Below, piece by piece: positions 8,615 to 16,827 of a stretch of DNA of 64,000 nucleotides. Made by a program: the position numbers and the translations under genes. This stretch comes from Streptomyces sp. TRM68416 (GTDB lineage Bacteria > Actinomycetota > Actinomycetes > Streptomycetales > Streptomycetaceae): contig NZ_JACVWU010000011.1 in assembly GCF_014596915.1 (NCBI RefSeq), positions 186,001 through 250,000 on the forward strand. Direction: 5' to 3'. The first letter of the stretch is position 1; every line of letters begins with the position of its first letter. Below the pieces are notes generated by a model that saw only the letters and a list, made by a program, of their open reading frames with translations, ran no database searches and had not been told where the DNA came from.

Positions 8615-9645
8615 GCGGCCACCCGTGCCTCGGTGTGGGCGCGGCCCGCGTGCTCGTGGATGTCGTCGCGGGAGGAGACGCCGGTGAGGACGCCGTCGGC
8701 GTCGACGCGGGCGACCAGGCCGGTGGGGGAGGCGACGGACTCGTTGAGCGCGGAGAGCAGCGAGTCACCGTCCCGCAGCGGCCGTACGGGGATCTCGGCG
8801 TCCCGCGAGGCCCAGTGCAGCGGCCTGCCCGCTTCGTCGAGTACGAGGGTCCAGGCGCCGCCCTCCGGTGCCGGGCCCTGCGGGACCTGCGCGAGGGTCT
8901 TCAGCGAGAGCAGCTTCAGTCCGCGCTCGGCGCCGAGGAAGTCGGCGACGAAGTCGTCGGCGGGGCGGGCCAGCAGCTCGGCCGGGGTGGCGCACTGCAC
9001 CAGGTGGCCGCCGGTGCGGAAGACGGCGATGCGGTCGCCGAGCCGGACGGCCTCGTCGATGTCGTGCGTGACGAAGACGATGGTCTTGCTCAACTCTTTC
9101 TGGAGCCTGAGCAGTTCGTCCTGGAGCTGGGTGCGCACGACGGGGTCGACGGCGCCGAACGGTTCGTCCATGAGCAGCACCGGCGGGTCGGCGGCGAGGG
9201 CGCGGGCGACGCCCACGCGCTGCTGCTGGCCGCCGGAGAGCTGGTGCGGGTACCGCCTGCCCGCCTCGGCGGGCAGGCCGACGGTCTCCAGCAGCTCCGC
9301 CGCCCGTGCCCGGGCCCTGCGGCGGCCGTGGCCCAGCAGCAGCGGGACGGTGGCGATGTTGTCGAGCACCGTGCGGTGCGGGAAGAGGCCGGCCTGCTGG
9401 ATGACGTAGCCGATGGAGCGGCGCAGTTCGGCGGCGTCCTGTTCGGTGACGTCCTTGCCGCCGACCCGGACCGTGCCGGAGGTCGGCTCGACCATCCGGT
9501 TGACCATCCGCAGGGTGGTCGTCTTGCCGCAACCGGAGGATCCGACCAGTACGGTGACGCCGCCTTCCGGCAGGTCGAGGGTGAGATCGTGAACCGCTGT
9601 CGTGCCGTTGGGGAAGCGCTTGTGCACCGCGTCGAACTGGATCAT
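8611..9645 (-). CDS. osmoprotectant ABC transporter ATP-binding protein with CBS-type tail
   Basis: 344-residue OpuCA/ProV-type ATPase. Walker A is GSSGCGKT (35-42), the signature is LSGGQQQRVGVARAL, and Walker B is VLLMDEPFGAVDP. The C-terminal region (about 270-340) contains a single CBS-like motif ending DGVLTGVSSRDDI. In this family tandem CBS domains sense ionic strength or c-di-AMP; here the tail looks shorter than the usual pair. First gene of the transporter operon, divergent from the ammonia-lyase-like gene. Confidence 0.9.
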   Translation of the reverse strand: MIQFDAVHKRFPNGTTAVHDLTLDLPEGGVTVLVGSSGCGKTTTLRMVNRMVEPTSGTVRVGGKDVTEQDAAELRRSIGYVIQQAGLFPHRTVLDNIATVPLLLGHGRRRARARAAELLETVGLPAEAGRRYPHQLSGGQQQRVGVARALAADPPVLLMDEPFGAVDPVVRTQLQDELLRLQKELSKTIVFVTHDIDEAVRLGDRIAVFRTGGHLVQCATPAELLARPADDFVADFLGAERGLKLLSLKTLAQVPQGPAPEGGAWTLVLDEAGRPLHWASRDAEIPVRPLRDGDSLLSALNESVASPTGLVARVDADGVLTGVSSRDDIHEHAGRAHTEARVAA

Positions 9646-9786
9646 GAGATGTCCCTTGCCCGGCTGTATAACGTCATGCAGAGTTCTTGGTGTCTGAATA
9701 GGTTGTCAATGCTCCGGCGTTAATCCGAGGTAACGGATGACCGATGGGCAAGATGAGATGTCCGGATTGAGGGGAGTTTGGGCTTG

Positions 9787-11352
9787 ATGTCGTCTCGGAT
9801 CGTGGACAGCTCGGCGGTCGTGACTGCCGCGGCGGTGGAGCTCGACGGATGCGGGCTCACCGTCGCGGACGTCGTGCGGCTCGCCGACGGGGTCGCGTGG
9901 CCGGTCCCGCAGGAGGCGGCGATGAAGCGGGCCACCCGCTCCTGGGACGCCGCCCGGCAGATCGCCGCGACCGGGCGCGTCTACGGCCGTTCCACCGGCG
10001 TCGGCGCCAACCGGAACGAGGACGTGCCCACCGAGGCCGCCGCCGGGCACGGTCTGAGGCTGCTGCGCAGCCACGCCGGCGCCATCGGGGAGGAGGTGCC
10101 CGCCCGCCAGGTGCGCGCCATGCTCGCCGTCCGCGCCAACCAACTGCTCGCGGGCGGCGCCGGACTCAGGCCCAGCGTGGTCACCGCCCTGTGCGAGGCG
10201 CTGGAGAGCGGGGCGCACCCAGTCGTCAACGAGTTCGGCTCGGTCGGCACGGGGGACCTCACGGCGCTGGCGCAGGTGGGGCTGGCGCTGGCGGGAGAGC
10301 ATCCGTGGCGGGGGCCGGACGGGACCGTTCGGCCAGGGGGTCCCGGTGTGAACGGGCCGGGCGGCTCCGTGACGGGTGTGCCCGAGCCCCAACCGCTGGA
10401 CAACAACGACGCCCTCGCCCTGATAAGCAGCAACGCCCTCACCCTCGGCCAGGCCGCCCTCGCCCTGCACGAACTGCGTGGACTCATCGCCGCCACGCAG
10501 GTCGTCGCCGCGCTCTCACTGCTCGCCGTCGACGGCTCCCACGAGGCCTACGCCGCCCCCGTGCACGAGGCCCGCCCGCACCGCGGCTCCACCGAAGTCG
10601 CCCGCCGCATGCGGCAGTTGATCGGCGCCGCCGACCGGCCCGCCCCGCCGCTCGGCCGGATCCAGGACCCGTACGGCTTCCGCTGCCTGCCCCAGATCCA
10701 CGGGCCCGCGCACGACGCCGCCGACGCCCTGGAGGCCGTACTCGCGGTGGAGATCAACGCCGCCGCCGAGAACCCGCTGATCTCCCCCGACGACCTGGCC
10801 GCCTACCACCACGGCGGCTTCTACCAGGCTCAACTCGCCCTCGCCCTGGACCACTTCCGCCTCGCGGTCACCCAGGTGGCCCGGCTGTCCACGTCCCGCC
10901 TCTCCACCCTCAACGAGCCCGCCTACACCCGGCTGAAGCCCTTCCTCGCCGACCACGAGCCCGCCTCGTCCGGCGTGATGATCCTGGAGTACGCGGCCGC
11001 CGCCGCCCTGGGCGACCTGCGGGCGTTCTCGGCCCCCGCGTCGCTCGGCCACGCTGTACTCTCCCGTGGCGTCGAGGAACAGGCCAGCTTCGCCTCGCTC
11101 GCCGCACGGCAGACGCTGCGCGCGTGCGGCGCGTACCGTCTCGTCGTCGGCTGCGAACTCGTCGCCGCCGTACGGGCGCTGCGCCAGCGCGACCTCAAGC
11201 CCGAACCGGGCCTCCCGGCCGCCCGGGCGCTGGAGCTCGCCGAAGCGGTGCTCGACGAGGACCAGGCCGACCGGCCGCTCACGGACGACGTGACGGCGGC
11301 GGCCGCACTGCTGGACCGGTTCACGGACATCTGGAGGGGGAACGGCGCATGA
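9787..11352 (+). CDS. aromatic amino acid lyase family protein lacking the MIO triad
   Basis: 521-residue member of the histidine/phenylalanine ammonia-lyase fold. Recognisable blocks: YGRSTGVG (about 66-73, equivalent to the YGVNTGFG active-site loop), QDPYGFRCLPQIHG and EINAAAENPLI. The cofactor loop, normally GSVGASGDLAPL, reads GSVGTGDLTAL (about 151-161). The Ala-Ser-Gly that cyclises into the MIO electrophile is replaced by Thr-Gly with one residue deleted. Without MIO ordinary ammonia elimination is unlikely, so calling it HutH is unsafe. ATG 9787 follows GAGGGGAG; a TTG at 9784 is possible. The gene is translationally coupled to an RpiR regulator. Confidence 0.82.
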   Translation: MSSRIVDSSAVVTAAAVELDGCGLTVADVVRLADGVAWPVPQEAAMKRATRSWDAARQIAATGRVYGRSTGVGANRNEDVPTEAAAGHGLRLLRSHAGAIGEEVPARQVRAMLAVRANQLLAGGAGLRPSVVTALCEALESGAHPVVNEFGSVGTGDLTALAQVGLALAGEHPWRGPDGTVRPGGPGVNGPGGSVTGVPEPQPLDNNDALALISSNALTLGQAALALHELRGLIAATQVVAALSLLAVDGSHEAYAAPVHEARPHRGSTEVARRMRQLIGAADRPAPPLGRIQDPYGFRCLPQIHGPAHDAADALEAVLAVEINAAAENPLISPDDLAAYHHGGFYQAQLALALDHFRLAVTQVARLSTSRLSTLNEPAYTRLKPFLADHEPASSGVMILEYAAAAALGDLRAFSAPASLGHAVLSRGVEEQASFASLAARQTLRACGAYRLVVGCELVAAVRALRQRDLKPEPGLPAARALELAEAVLDEDQADRPLTDDVTAAAALLDRFTDIWRGNGA

Positions 11353-12209
11353 GCGCGCAGAGCGACACGGGGACCGCCGACACTCCTGCGGCACGGCTGC
11401 AGGCGATCTTCGAGGGGCACCGGCTGACCCCGACCCAGCGGCGCATCGCGCACAGCATGGTCCGGCGCGCCGCCGACGTGCCCTTCCTCTCCAGCGTCGA
11501 ACTGGCCGAGCTGGCCGGGGTCAGCCAGCCGTCCGTGACCCGCTTCGCGGTCGCCCTCGGCTTCGACGGCTACCCGGCCCTGCGCCGCCACCTGCGCGAG
11601 GTCGCGCCCGCCGAACCGGCCGCCGCCCCGGGCTCGTTCAACGAGTACCAGCAGGCCGTCGAGGCCGAGATCGAGAACCTGAAGCACCTGGCGGAGGCGC
11701 TGGCCGACCCGCGGCCCGTGCAGCGGGCGGGCCGGATCCTGGCCGGCTCCCGGCCCCTGCCCGTGCTCGGGCTGCGCGCCGCCGCCTCCCAGGCCTACGG
11801 CTTCGCCTACTTCGCCGCCAAGGTCCACCCGGACGTCCGGCTGCTCAACGAGGGCGGCACGATGATCCACGACCGTATCGACGCCTGCGTACGGGCGGGC
11901 GCCACGGCCCTGCTGTGCTTCGCGCTGCCCCGGCACCCGCGCGAGGTGCTGGACACCCTGGCCTACGCCAGGGAGGCCGGGCTGACGGTCGTGACGGTCG
12001 CCGACTCCGCCTTCGCGCCCGTCGCCAAGGCCTCCGACCTGCTGCTGCCCGCTGCCGTCGGCACGGGCCTCGCCTTCGACACCGCGTGCGCGCCGATGCT
12101 GCTGGGGCGGGTGCTGCTGGAGGCCATGTGCGACGACCTGCCGGACGCGCAGGGGAGGCTGGAGGAGTTCGACGCGCGGGCGGCGGCGCGGGGGCTCTTC
12201 GTGGAGTGA
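11349..12209 (+). CDS. RpiR-family transcriptional regulator (HTH + SIS)
   Basis: 286-residue regulator. The N-terminal RpiR helix-turn-helix (about 30-85, including LAELAGVSQPSVTRFAVALGF) is followed by a C-terminal SIS domain (about 120-270) that binds phosphosugars or related small molecules in the family. The ATG overlaps the TGA of the lyase-like gene (ATGA at 11349-11352), so the two proteins are co-translated and probably functionally linked: the regulator may respond to the substrate or product of the lyase-like protein. Confidence 0.88.
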   Translation: MSAQSDTGTADTPAARLQAIFEGHRLTPTQRRIAHSMVRRAADVPFLSSVELAELAGVSQPSVTRFAVALGFDGYPALRRHLREVAPAEPAAAPGSFNEYQQAVEAEIENLKHLAEALADPRPVQRAGRILAGSRPLPVLGLRAAASQAYGFAYFAAKVHPDVRLLNEGGTMIHDRIDACVRAGATALLCFALPRHPREVLDTLAYAREAGLTVVTVADSAFAPVAKASDLLLPAAVGTGLAFDTACAPMLLGRVLLEAMCDDLPDAQGRLEEFDARAAARGLFVE

Positions 12210-12299
12210 GCGAGACTCCGCCGCGGTTCTCAGATTTGTCTCACACAGAGCCGCTACCCTCCCCGCCACTGTGAATCCGACACGACGAGGAGGCGGGAC

Positions 12300-12893
12300 G
12301 TGGCAGGTGGAGTTCGTGGAAGACGGGGCCTGGCCCGGGTGGCCGTCGTCGTACGGGCCGGAGCGGCTCCGCTGTGGTGGCTCGGGGTGCTCGCGGCCGG
12401 TATCGGGGTGCTGGTGCCGGGGGTGACCGGACGTCGGATCGGCGTGATGGGCGGTGCGGCGCTGTTCATCCTCACGACGGCCGCCGTGGCCTGCTGGCGG
12501 CGCAGGCGCTACACCGCGCTGGCCCGGGGCGCCGCCCGCGCGAGCAAGCACGACGTGCTCCAGGACCGTGCGGTGAGCGTACGCAACTGGCGCCGCGGAC
12601 ACCGCTGGTGGCTGCTGCTCGCCTTCGCCGCGGCGCTGGGCAGCGCCTTCGCCGTACCCGCGGCGGGCGGCATGCTGCTCGCCGGGGCAGGCGCCGGACT
12701 GTGGCTGAAGTCCGCCTGGATCGGGCGGCTGGAGCGGGCCGGGGAGGCTCTGCTGTGGGTGCGGGTGGACTGGCTCGCACCCGGCGGCGGGCGACCGGCC
12801 GGGAAGCCGGTCAAGGCCTTCCGCAGCACCGGTCTCGCGGCGGGCGACGCGGCCCCGGGCGGGGCGCGACGCCGCGCCGACGTGCTGGTCTAG
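12300..12893 (+). CDS. hypothetical membrane protein
   Basis: 197 residues with about four hydrophobic segments (around 25-42, 46-64, 101-120 and 121-138) separated by Arg-rich loops. GTG start after GAGGAGGCGGG. No family recognised. It converges on the roadblock operon, with 1 bp between stop codons, and is separated from the regulator gene by 90 bp. Confidence 0.65.
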   Translation: MAGGVRGRRGLARVAVVVRAGAAPLWWLGVLAAGIGVLVPGVTGRRIGVMGGAALFILTTAAVACWRRRRYTALARGAARASKHDVLQDRAVSVRNWRRGHRWWLLLAFAAALGSAFAVPAAGGMLLAGAGAGLWLKSAWIGRLERAGEALLWVRVDWLAPGGGRPAGKPVKAFRSTGLAAGDAAPGGARRRADVLV

Positions 12894-12894
12894 G

Positions 12895-13269
12895 TCAGAC
12901 CTCCAGATCCTGCTCGATCTTCTTCAGCTGGTGGCGGGCCATCGCCAGGTTGGCCCGCTTGGCGTCGAGCACCAGGTAGAGGAAGAGGCCGTTGCCGCTG
13001 CGCCCGCTGATCAGCCGGATCAGGTGGTACTGGTCGCTCAGGGTGATCAGCATGTCCTCGATCTCGCCCTTGAGGCCGAGGTGCTCCATGGTGCGCATCT
13101 TGGCGCGCACGACATCGGTGTTGCCGGCCGCGGCCACACCCAGGTCGAAGGTCTTGCTGCCGCCCAGGGTGCCGAGAGCCATACCGCTCGTGTAGTCGAC
13201 GAGCGCGACTCCGGTCGCGCCCTCGATCGCGGTCAGGCACTCCTTGAGCGAGGTTTCGGTGTTCGCCAT
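12895..13269 (-). CDS. roadblock/LC7-domain protein (A)
   Basis: About 124 residues forming a single roadblock/LC7 (MglB-like) domain. It contains GVALVDYTSGMALG near the N-terminus and a YHLIRLI / LFLYLVLDAKRANLA strand-helix towards the end. These domains normally dimerise and regulate small Ras-like GTPases. Last gene of a four-gene operon, 14 bp after the preceding stop. No GTPase gene is adjacent. Confidence 0.8.
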   Translation of the reverse strand: MANTETSLKECLTAIEGATGVALVDYTSGMALGTLGGSKTFDLGVAAAGNTDVVRAKMRTMEHLGLKGEIEDMLITLSDQYHLIRLISGRSGNGLFLYLVLDAKRANLAMARHQLKKIEQDLEV

Positions 13270-13283
13270 GACGGGGGTTCCTC

Positions 13284-13769
13284 TCAACTTTCCGTGGTGG
13301 TGCGCGGTTGGGTGGTGGGTGTGGTGGTACGCCGCTCGCGGGCGGCCCTGGCCCGGGTGCTCGGGGCCCTGGCGGGCGACCTCGCCCGGACGGCGGCCTC
13401 GGCCTCGTCGACCAGCTCCCCGATCCGGGTGGCGGCGCGGCGGCCCTCCAGATGGAGGCGCCCCACGCTCACGTCGTCCCGGGCCAGCACGGTCAGCACG
13501 GCGCTGTGGCCCGCCGCGTAGGTGGCCACATAGCCGTCCGTGCCGCGCACGAGCAGCTCGCGCAGCTCGCCCCGGGCGGTGACGTCGGTCAGCCGCACGG
13601 CGACGCCGAGTGCGCTGGCGGTGAGCGCGGCGACGCTCTCCGGCTCGACGCCCAGGGCGTCCTCGGCGAGGACGAGGCCGTCGACGCCGGCGGTCAGGGA
13701 GGCGGTCAGCTGCGGGACGCGGGCCCGGAGCCGGTGGAGTTCGTCGAGTATCAGCGGCTCGGCCGCCAT
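13284..13769 (-). CDS. roadblock/LC7-like protein (B)
   Basis: 161 residues. A divergent roadblock-type domain (about 10-125; LTAGVDGLVLAEDALGVEPESVAAL and a later strand pair around GYVATYAAGHSAVLTVLA) is followed by an Arg/Thr-rich tail (RTTTPTTQPRTTTES) that is probably disordered. Third gene of the operon. ATG 13769 chosen; an upstream extension is in frame but codes for atypical residues. Confidence 0.72.
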   Translation of the reverse strand: MAAEPLILDELHRLRARVPQLTASLTAGVDGLVLAEDALGVEPESVAALTASALGVAVRLTDVTARGELRELLVRGTDGYVATYAAGHSAVLTVLARDDVSVGRLHLEGRRAATRIGELVDEAEAAVRARSPARAPSTRARAARERRTTTPTTQPRTTTES

Positions 13770-13788
13770 CAGGTGTCTCCTCTGTCGG

Positions 13789-14685
13789 TCAAAGGGCCTC
13801 CAGCGCATCCCGGACTCTCTTCAGCAAGGCGATGTCGGGGTCGTCGGGTGGTGGGACATGGGCGAAAGGCGGGGCGTGCGGGCCCGGCCCGGCCGAGGGG
13901 CTCGGCCGGGGGCGCGCCGGAAGGCCGGGCCGGGCCGGGGGCGGGGCCGTGCTCCCGGTGCGTCGCGCGGACAGGATCCCCGCCGCCGCCAGGCGCCGGG
14001 CGTCCACCAGGGTGTGGAAGGCCGGGCGGCCCAGGGCCCGCGCGATGTCCGGTGCCGTCCGTACGCCGTCCAGGAGGTCCACGACCGCCCGCTGGCGCGC
14101 GGTGAGGGCCGGGGGCGCGGCCCGGTCGGTACGGACCAGGGGGGCGCTGTCGGTGGCCGGGTCGGGCCATATGCGGTCCAGCAGCTCGCGGCGGCGCAGG
14201 GTCTCGCGCTCCACGGCCGCCACCGGTACGGGGCGGACCGGACCGAGCCAGTGGGGGGTGCCGTAGCGGAAGCGGCCCGGGGTGCTGCTGGAGGAGAGGG
14301 CGAAGTAGGCGGCGTCGTAGAGCGTGCCCAGGTGGCACAGTTCCAGCGTGCCGCGGGTGAGGTGGCCGCCGTCGACGAGGAAGCGGCCGACCCCGCGGCC
14401 CATCGCCTCCTGCCAGGCGGCGGCGTCGAGGGTGCCGTGGGCGGTGAGGAGGACGTCGAGACCGGGGGCGGACGGGCTCTCGGCGTGCACCACCCGGCCC
14501 TCGGCGAGGTAGAGCGTGCCGCGCTCGCGCAGCAGGACGCCGGTGGCCCGCTCGGCGGCGAGCCGCCGCAGCATCGGGGAGAGGCCGCGCGCCACCCGCG
14601 CCACCCGGTCGCCGGCCGTGGCCCGGTCCCGTACCGGCAGGCGGGGCGGCGGGGGCGTGGCCGGGGTGTCCTGGATCGCGGTCAT
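13789..14685 (-). CDS. DUF4388/PATAN-like protein associated with roadblock genes
   Basis: 298 residues. The first 130 residues contain the pattern ERATGVLLRERGTLYLAEGRVVHAES, typical of DUF4388 (PATAN-like) domains found with bacterial GTPase/roadblock systems. A helical middle has a winged-helix-like segment around VVDLLDGVRTAPDIARALGR, and there is a Pro-rich C-terminal linker. The ATG overlaps the upstream roadblock stop (ATGA, 14682-14685). Role inferred as a scaffold or DNA-binding partner of the roadblock proteins. Confidence 0.7.
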   Translation of the reverse strand: MTAIQDTPATPPPPRLPVRDRATAGDRVARVARGLSPMLRRLAAERATGVLLRERGTLYLAEGRVVHAESPSAPGLDVLLTAHGTLDAAAWQEAMGRGVGRFLVDGGHLTRGTLELCHLGTLYDAAYFALSSSSTPGRFRYGTPHWLGPVRPVPVAAVERETLRRRELLDRIWPDPATDSAPLVRTDRAAPPALTARQRAVVDLLDGVRTAPDIARALGRPAFHTLVDARRLAAAGILSARRTGSTAPPPARPGLPARPRPSPSAGPGPHAPPFAHVPPPDDPDIALLKRVRDALEAL

Positions 14686-15083
14686 ACCAGCACCAGCCGT
14701 CCGGCCACGTCCCCCAGGCGGATGCGTGCCAGCGCGAGGTTGCCCTCCGCGCGGTCCAGCCACAGGTGCAGGAACACACTGCTGTCGAAGGACGTCGGCA
14801 CGAACCGCAGCACGTGGTAGCTGTCCCGGTTGCTGACGATCAGGTCTTCGACCGGCGGGTCCACCGGGTCGCCGCCGTCCGGGCCGGCACCGGGCGCGAA
14901 CGCCCGGTGCTCGGCGGCCAGCCGGGCGAGCTCGGCGGCCTCCGCCGCGCTCGCCTCCGGATCGTCGCCGGGGCAGTCGCCGACCGTGCCCAGGGCCAGC
15001 CCGCTGGTCCAGTCGACCAGCGCGGCGCCCCTGGCGCCGGGCAATTGCATGGCCTCCAGCAGGCACTCGTCGATTCCGGGCAC
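14682..15083 (-). CDS. roadblock/LC7-domain protein (C), first gene of operon
   Basis: 133 residues. GAALVDWTSGLALGTVGD near the start and YHVLRFVPTSFDSSVFLHLWLDRAEGNLALARI near the end match protein A of the same operon, separated by a longer acidic/Ala-rich insertion (about 40-75). It opens the four-gene run roadblock C, PATAN-like, roadblock B, roadblock A. Confidence 0.78.
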   Translation of the reverse strand: MPGIDECLLEAMQLPGARGAALVDWTSGLALGTVGDCPGDDPEASAAEAAELARLAAEHRAFAPGAGPDGGDPVDPPVEDLIVSNRDSYHVLRFVPTSFDSSVFLHLWLDRAEGNLALARIRLGDVAGRLVLV

Positions 15084-15253
15084 CGTGGCTCCCCTCCTGC
15101 CGGGGTGTTCGGCTGAGTGACGCCGAAACTACGCACCGTGTGAGCGAGGAGTGAGCGTTCTGGCATTTTCCGGTGGAACGTGCCGCCGACCGCTAATGTG
15201 GGTCAACTTGCCTTGTTGCAGGACCTGTTGAACCGCAGATCGGCGGGGGTGCG

Positions 15254-16663
15254 TCAAGGGCGACCGGGTGCGGCGAGGGTGGTGAGAGCGGACGCGTGCG
15301 CCCCTCCCGACTCGGCCACGATCTCGTCGAGCCGCTGCGGCTCGCGCACGGTCGCGAAGGCGACGCCCCCGGATCCGTCCGGCGCGAAGCCGTACACACC
15401 CGGCCGGGCCAGGGAGTTGTACCCGTAGTGGTGCGCGAAGTAGTACGCGCCCGTGTCCAGCGCCGCCGCGTGGTCGCCCTGCTCCAGCAGCGGCAGCGCC
15501 CGTGCCTCGGCGAGCAGGTCGCCCGCGAAACAGGCCGGGCCGGCGATGTCCTGGAACACCTCGGTGCCCGACTTCGGCCGCCCCTTCGCGTCGTACGCGG
15601 CGATCCGCAGCGGCCAGGACCCGGGTGCGTACACCGTCCGCGTCGCGACCTGCACGCCCGCGTGCGTGACCGCGACCGGCCGGCCGCCCGCGCTCTTGGC
15701 GTACTCCACCCGGGCCACCACCGTCCCGTGCTTGGCCAGCAGCGACCTGCCGAACTCGGTGACCAGCCCGTACCGCCCGTCGAACAGCCCCGGCACCGCC
15801 TCGCTCAGCAGCCGCGCGTACTGCGCGTACGTCGGCGCCGTCGCGTCCGAGGCGAAGTTCACCGGCAGCCCGCCGCCGATGTCGATCGTGTCGATCTGCC
15901 GCCGCCCGACCAGGTCATTGATCTCCTCGGCGAGCGCGTACGTCTCCGCCACGCCCCGGGCCATCAGGGACAGCGGGATGCCCTGGGAGCCGCTGTGCGC
16001 GTGCAGCCGGGACAGCCACGGCCGGTCCAGATACGCCCGCACCACCCACTGCCGGGCGCCCTCGTCGCGCAGAGCCACCCCGAACTTCGAGGTCGCCGTG
16101 GCCGTCGAAAGCGCCTCGATGGAGCCGCCGCCGACCTGCGGATTCACCCGGATGCCGAGCGGGGAGCGGCTGGGCGCGGACCTCATCAGGGCGTCGATGC
16201 GGTCCAGCTCCTGCGGATTGTCGGCGTTGACGGCGATGCCGAGCGCCAGCGCCTCGCGCAGTTCGGCGGCCGTCTTGGCCGGGGAGTCCAGCACCGTCCG
16301 CGCGGGCGGCAGCCCCGCCGCGCGCGCCAGGGCCAGCTCGCCGGGGCTCGCCACCTCCGCGCCGATCCCCTCCTCGTGCAGCAGCCGCAGCACCGGGACC
16401 AGCGGGGTCGCCTTGACCGCGAAGGCGTGCAGCACCGGCGTGCCGGGCGCGGTCACCGCGTCGAACGCCGCCCGCAGCTGTGCCGCCGACTCCCGGATGC
16501 CGGTGACGTCGAGCAGACCGATGATCGGGGAGTCGGCCCCCAGCAGCCCCTGCTCCACGGCGGCCCGCACCGCCTCGTCCCGGCGCGCGGCCCGCTCGCC
16601 CTCGCCCGTCCGACCGTCCTCGACCCTGTCGTCCTTGACCTTGTCGTCCTTGACCCTGTCCAC
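15254..16663 (-). CDS. PLP-dependent decarboxylase, fold type III (DAP/ornithine decarboxylase family)
   Basis: 469-residue group-IV decarboxylase. The PLP-binding lysine lies in HAFAVKATP. HAHSGSQG, the glycine-rich phosphate-binding DIGGGLPVNF and the C-terminal DTGAYYFAHHYGYN complete the fold. The substrate is not deducible; it resembles actinobacterial diaminopimelate/amino-acid decarboxylase-like proteins. The first 25 residues are a charged repeat (VKDDKVKDDRVED) from a short tandem DNA repeat at about 16627-16662, so the true start may be later. GTG 16663 with GGGGGA just upstream. Divergent from hutU. Confidence 0.82.
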   Translation of the reverse strand: MDRVKDDKVKDDRVEDGRTGEGERAARRDEAVRAAVEQGLLGADSPIIGLLDVTGIRESAAQLRAAFDAVTAPGTPVLHAFAVKATPLVPVLRLLHEEGIGAEVASPGELALARAAGLPPARTVLDSPAKTAAELREALALGIAVNADNPQELDRIDALMRSAPSRSPLGIRVNPQVGGGSIEALSTATATSKFGVALRDEGARQWVVRAYLDRPWLSRLHAHSGSQGIPLSLMARGVAETYALAEEINDLVGRRQIDTIDIGGGLPVNFASDATAPTYAQYARLLSEAVPGLFDGRYGLVTEFGRSLLAKHGTVVARVEYAKSAGGRPVAVTHAGVQVATRTVYAPGSWPLRIAAYDAKGRPKSGTEVFQDIAGPACFAGDLLAEARALPLLEQGDHAAALDTGAYYFAHHYGYNSLARPGVYGFAPDGSGGVAFATVREPQRLDEIVAESGGAHASALTTLAAPGRP

Positions 16664-16759
16664 AACGTCCCCCGTGTGTCGTCGCCCGGGACCCCGTGCG
16701 CCCGGGACCACGTATCCAGACAAACATCCGCGAGCGCCCGGCGCTGGCTCACGGACGTA

Positions 16760-16795
16760 TTGACTAGCTCTATTCATGGCGCCAGGATGTGAATA
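16760..16795 (+). promoter_or_regulatory. putative hut operon promoter with overlapping inverted repeat
   Basis: TTGACT (16760-16765) and CAGGAT (16783-16788) are spaced 17 bp, a fair match to the actinobacterial TTGAC/TAGGAT consensus, 40 bp upstream of hutU. The inverted repeat TATTCA (16771-16776) / TGAATA (16790-16795) overlaps the -10 region and would suit a repressor. Confidence 0.5.
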
Positions 16796-16827
16796 ACGGC
16801 AGCAACAATCCGCACAGGAGGCAGACC

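Noticed and set aside
9787..11352. hutH (histidine ammonia-lyase)
   Set aside because: The MIO-forming Ala-Ser-Gly is missing and the gene is outside the hut operon, so the name was withheld.
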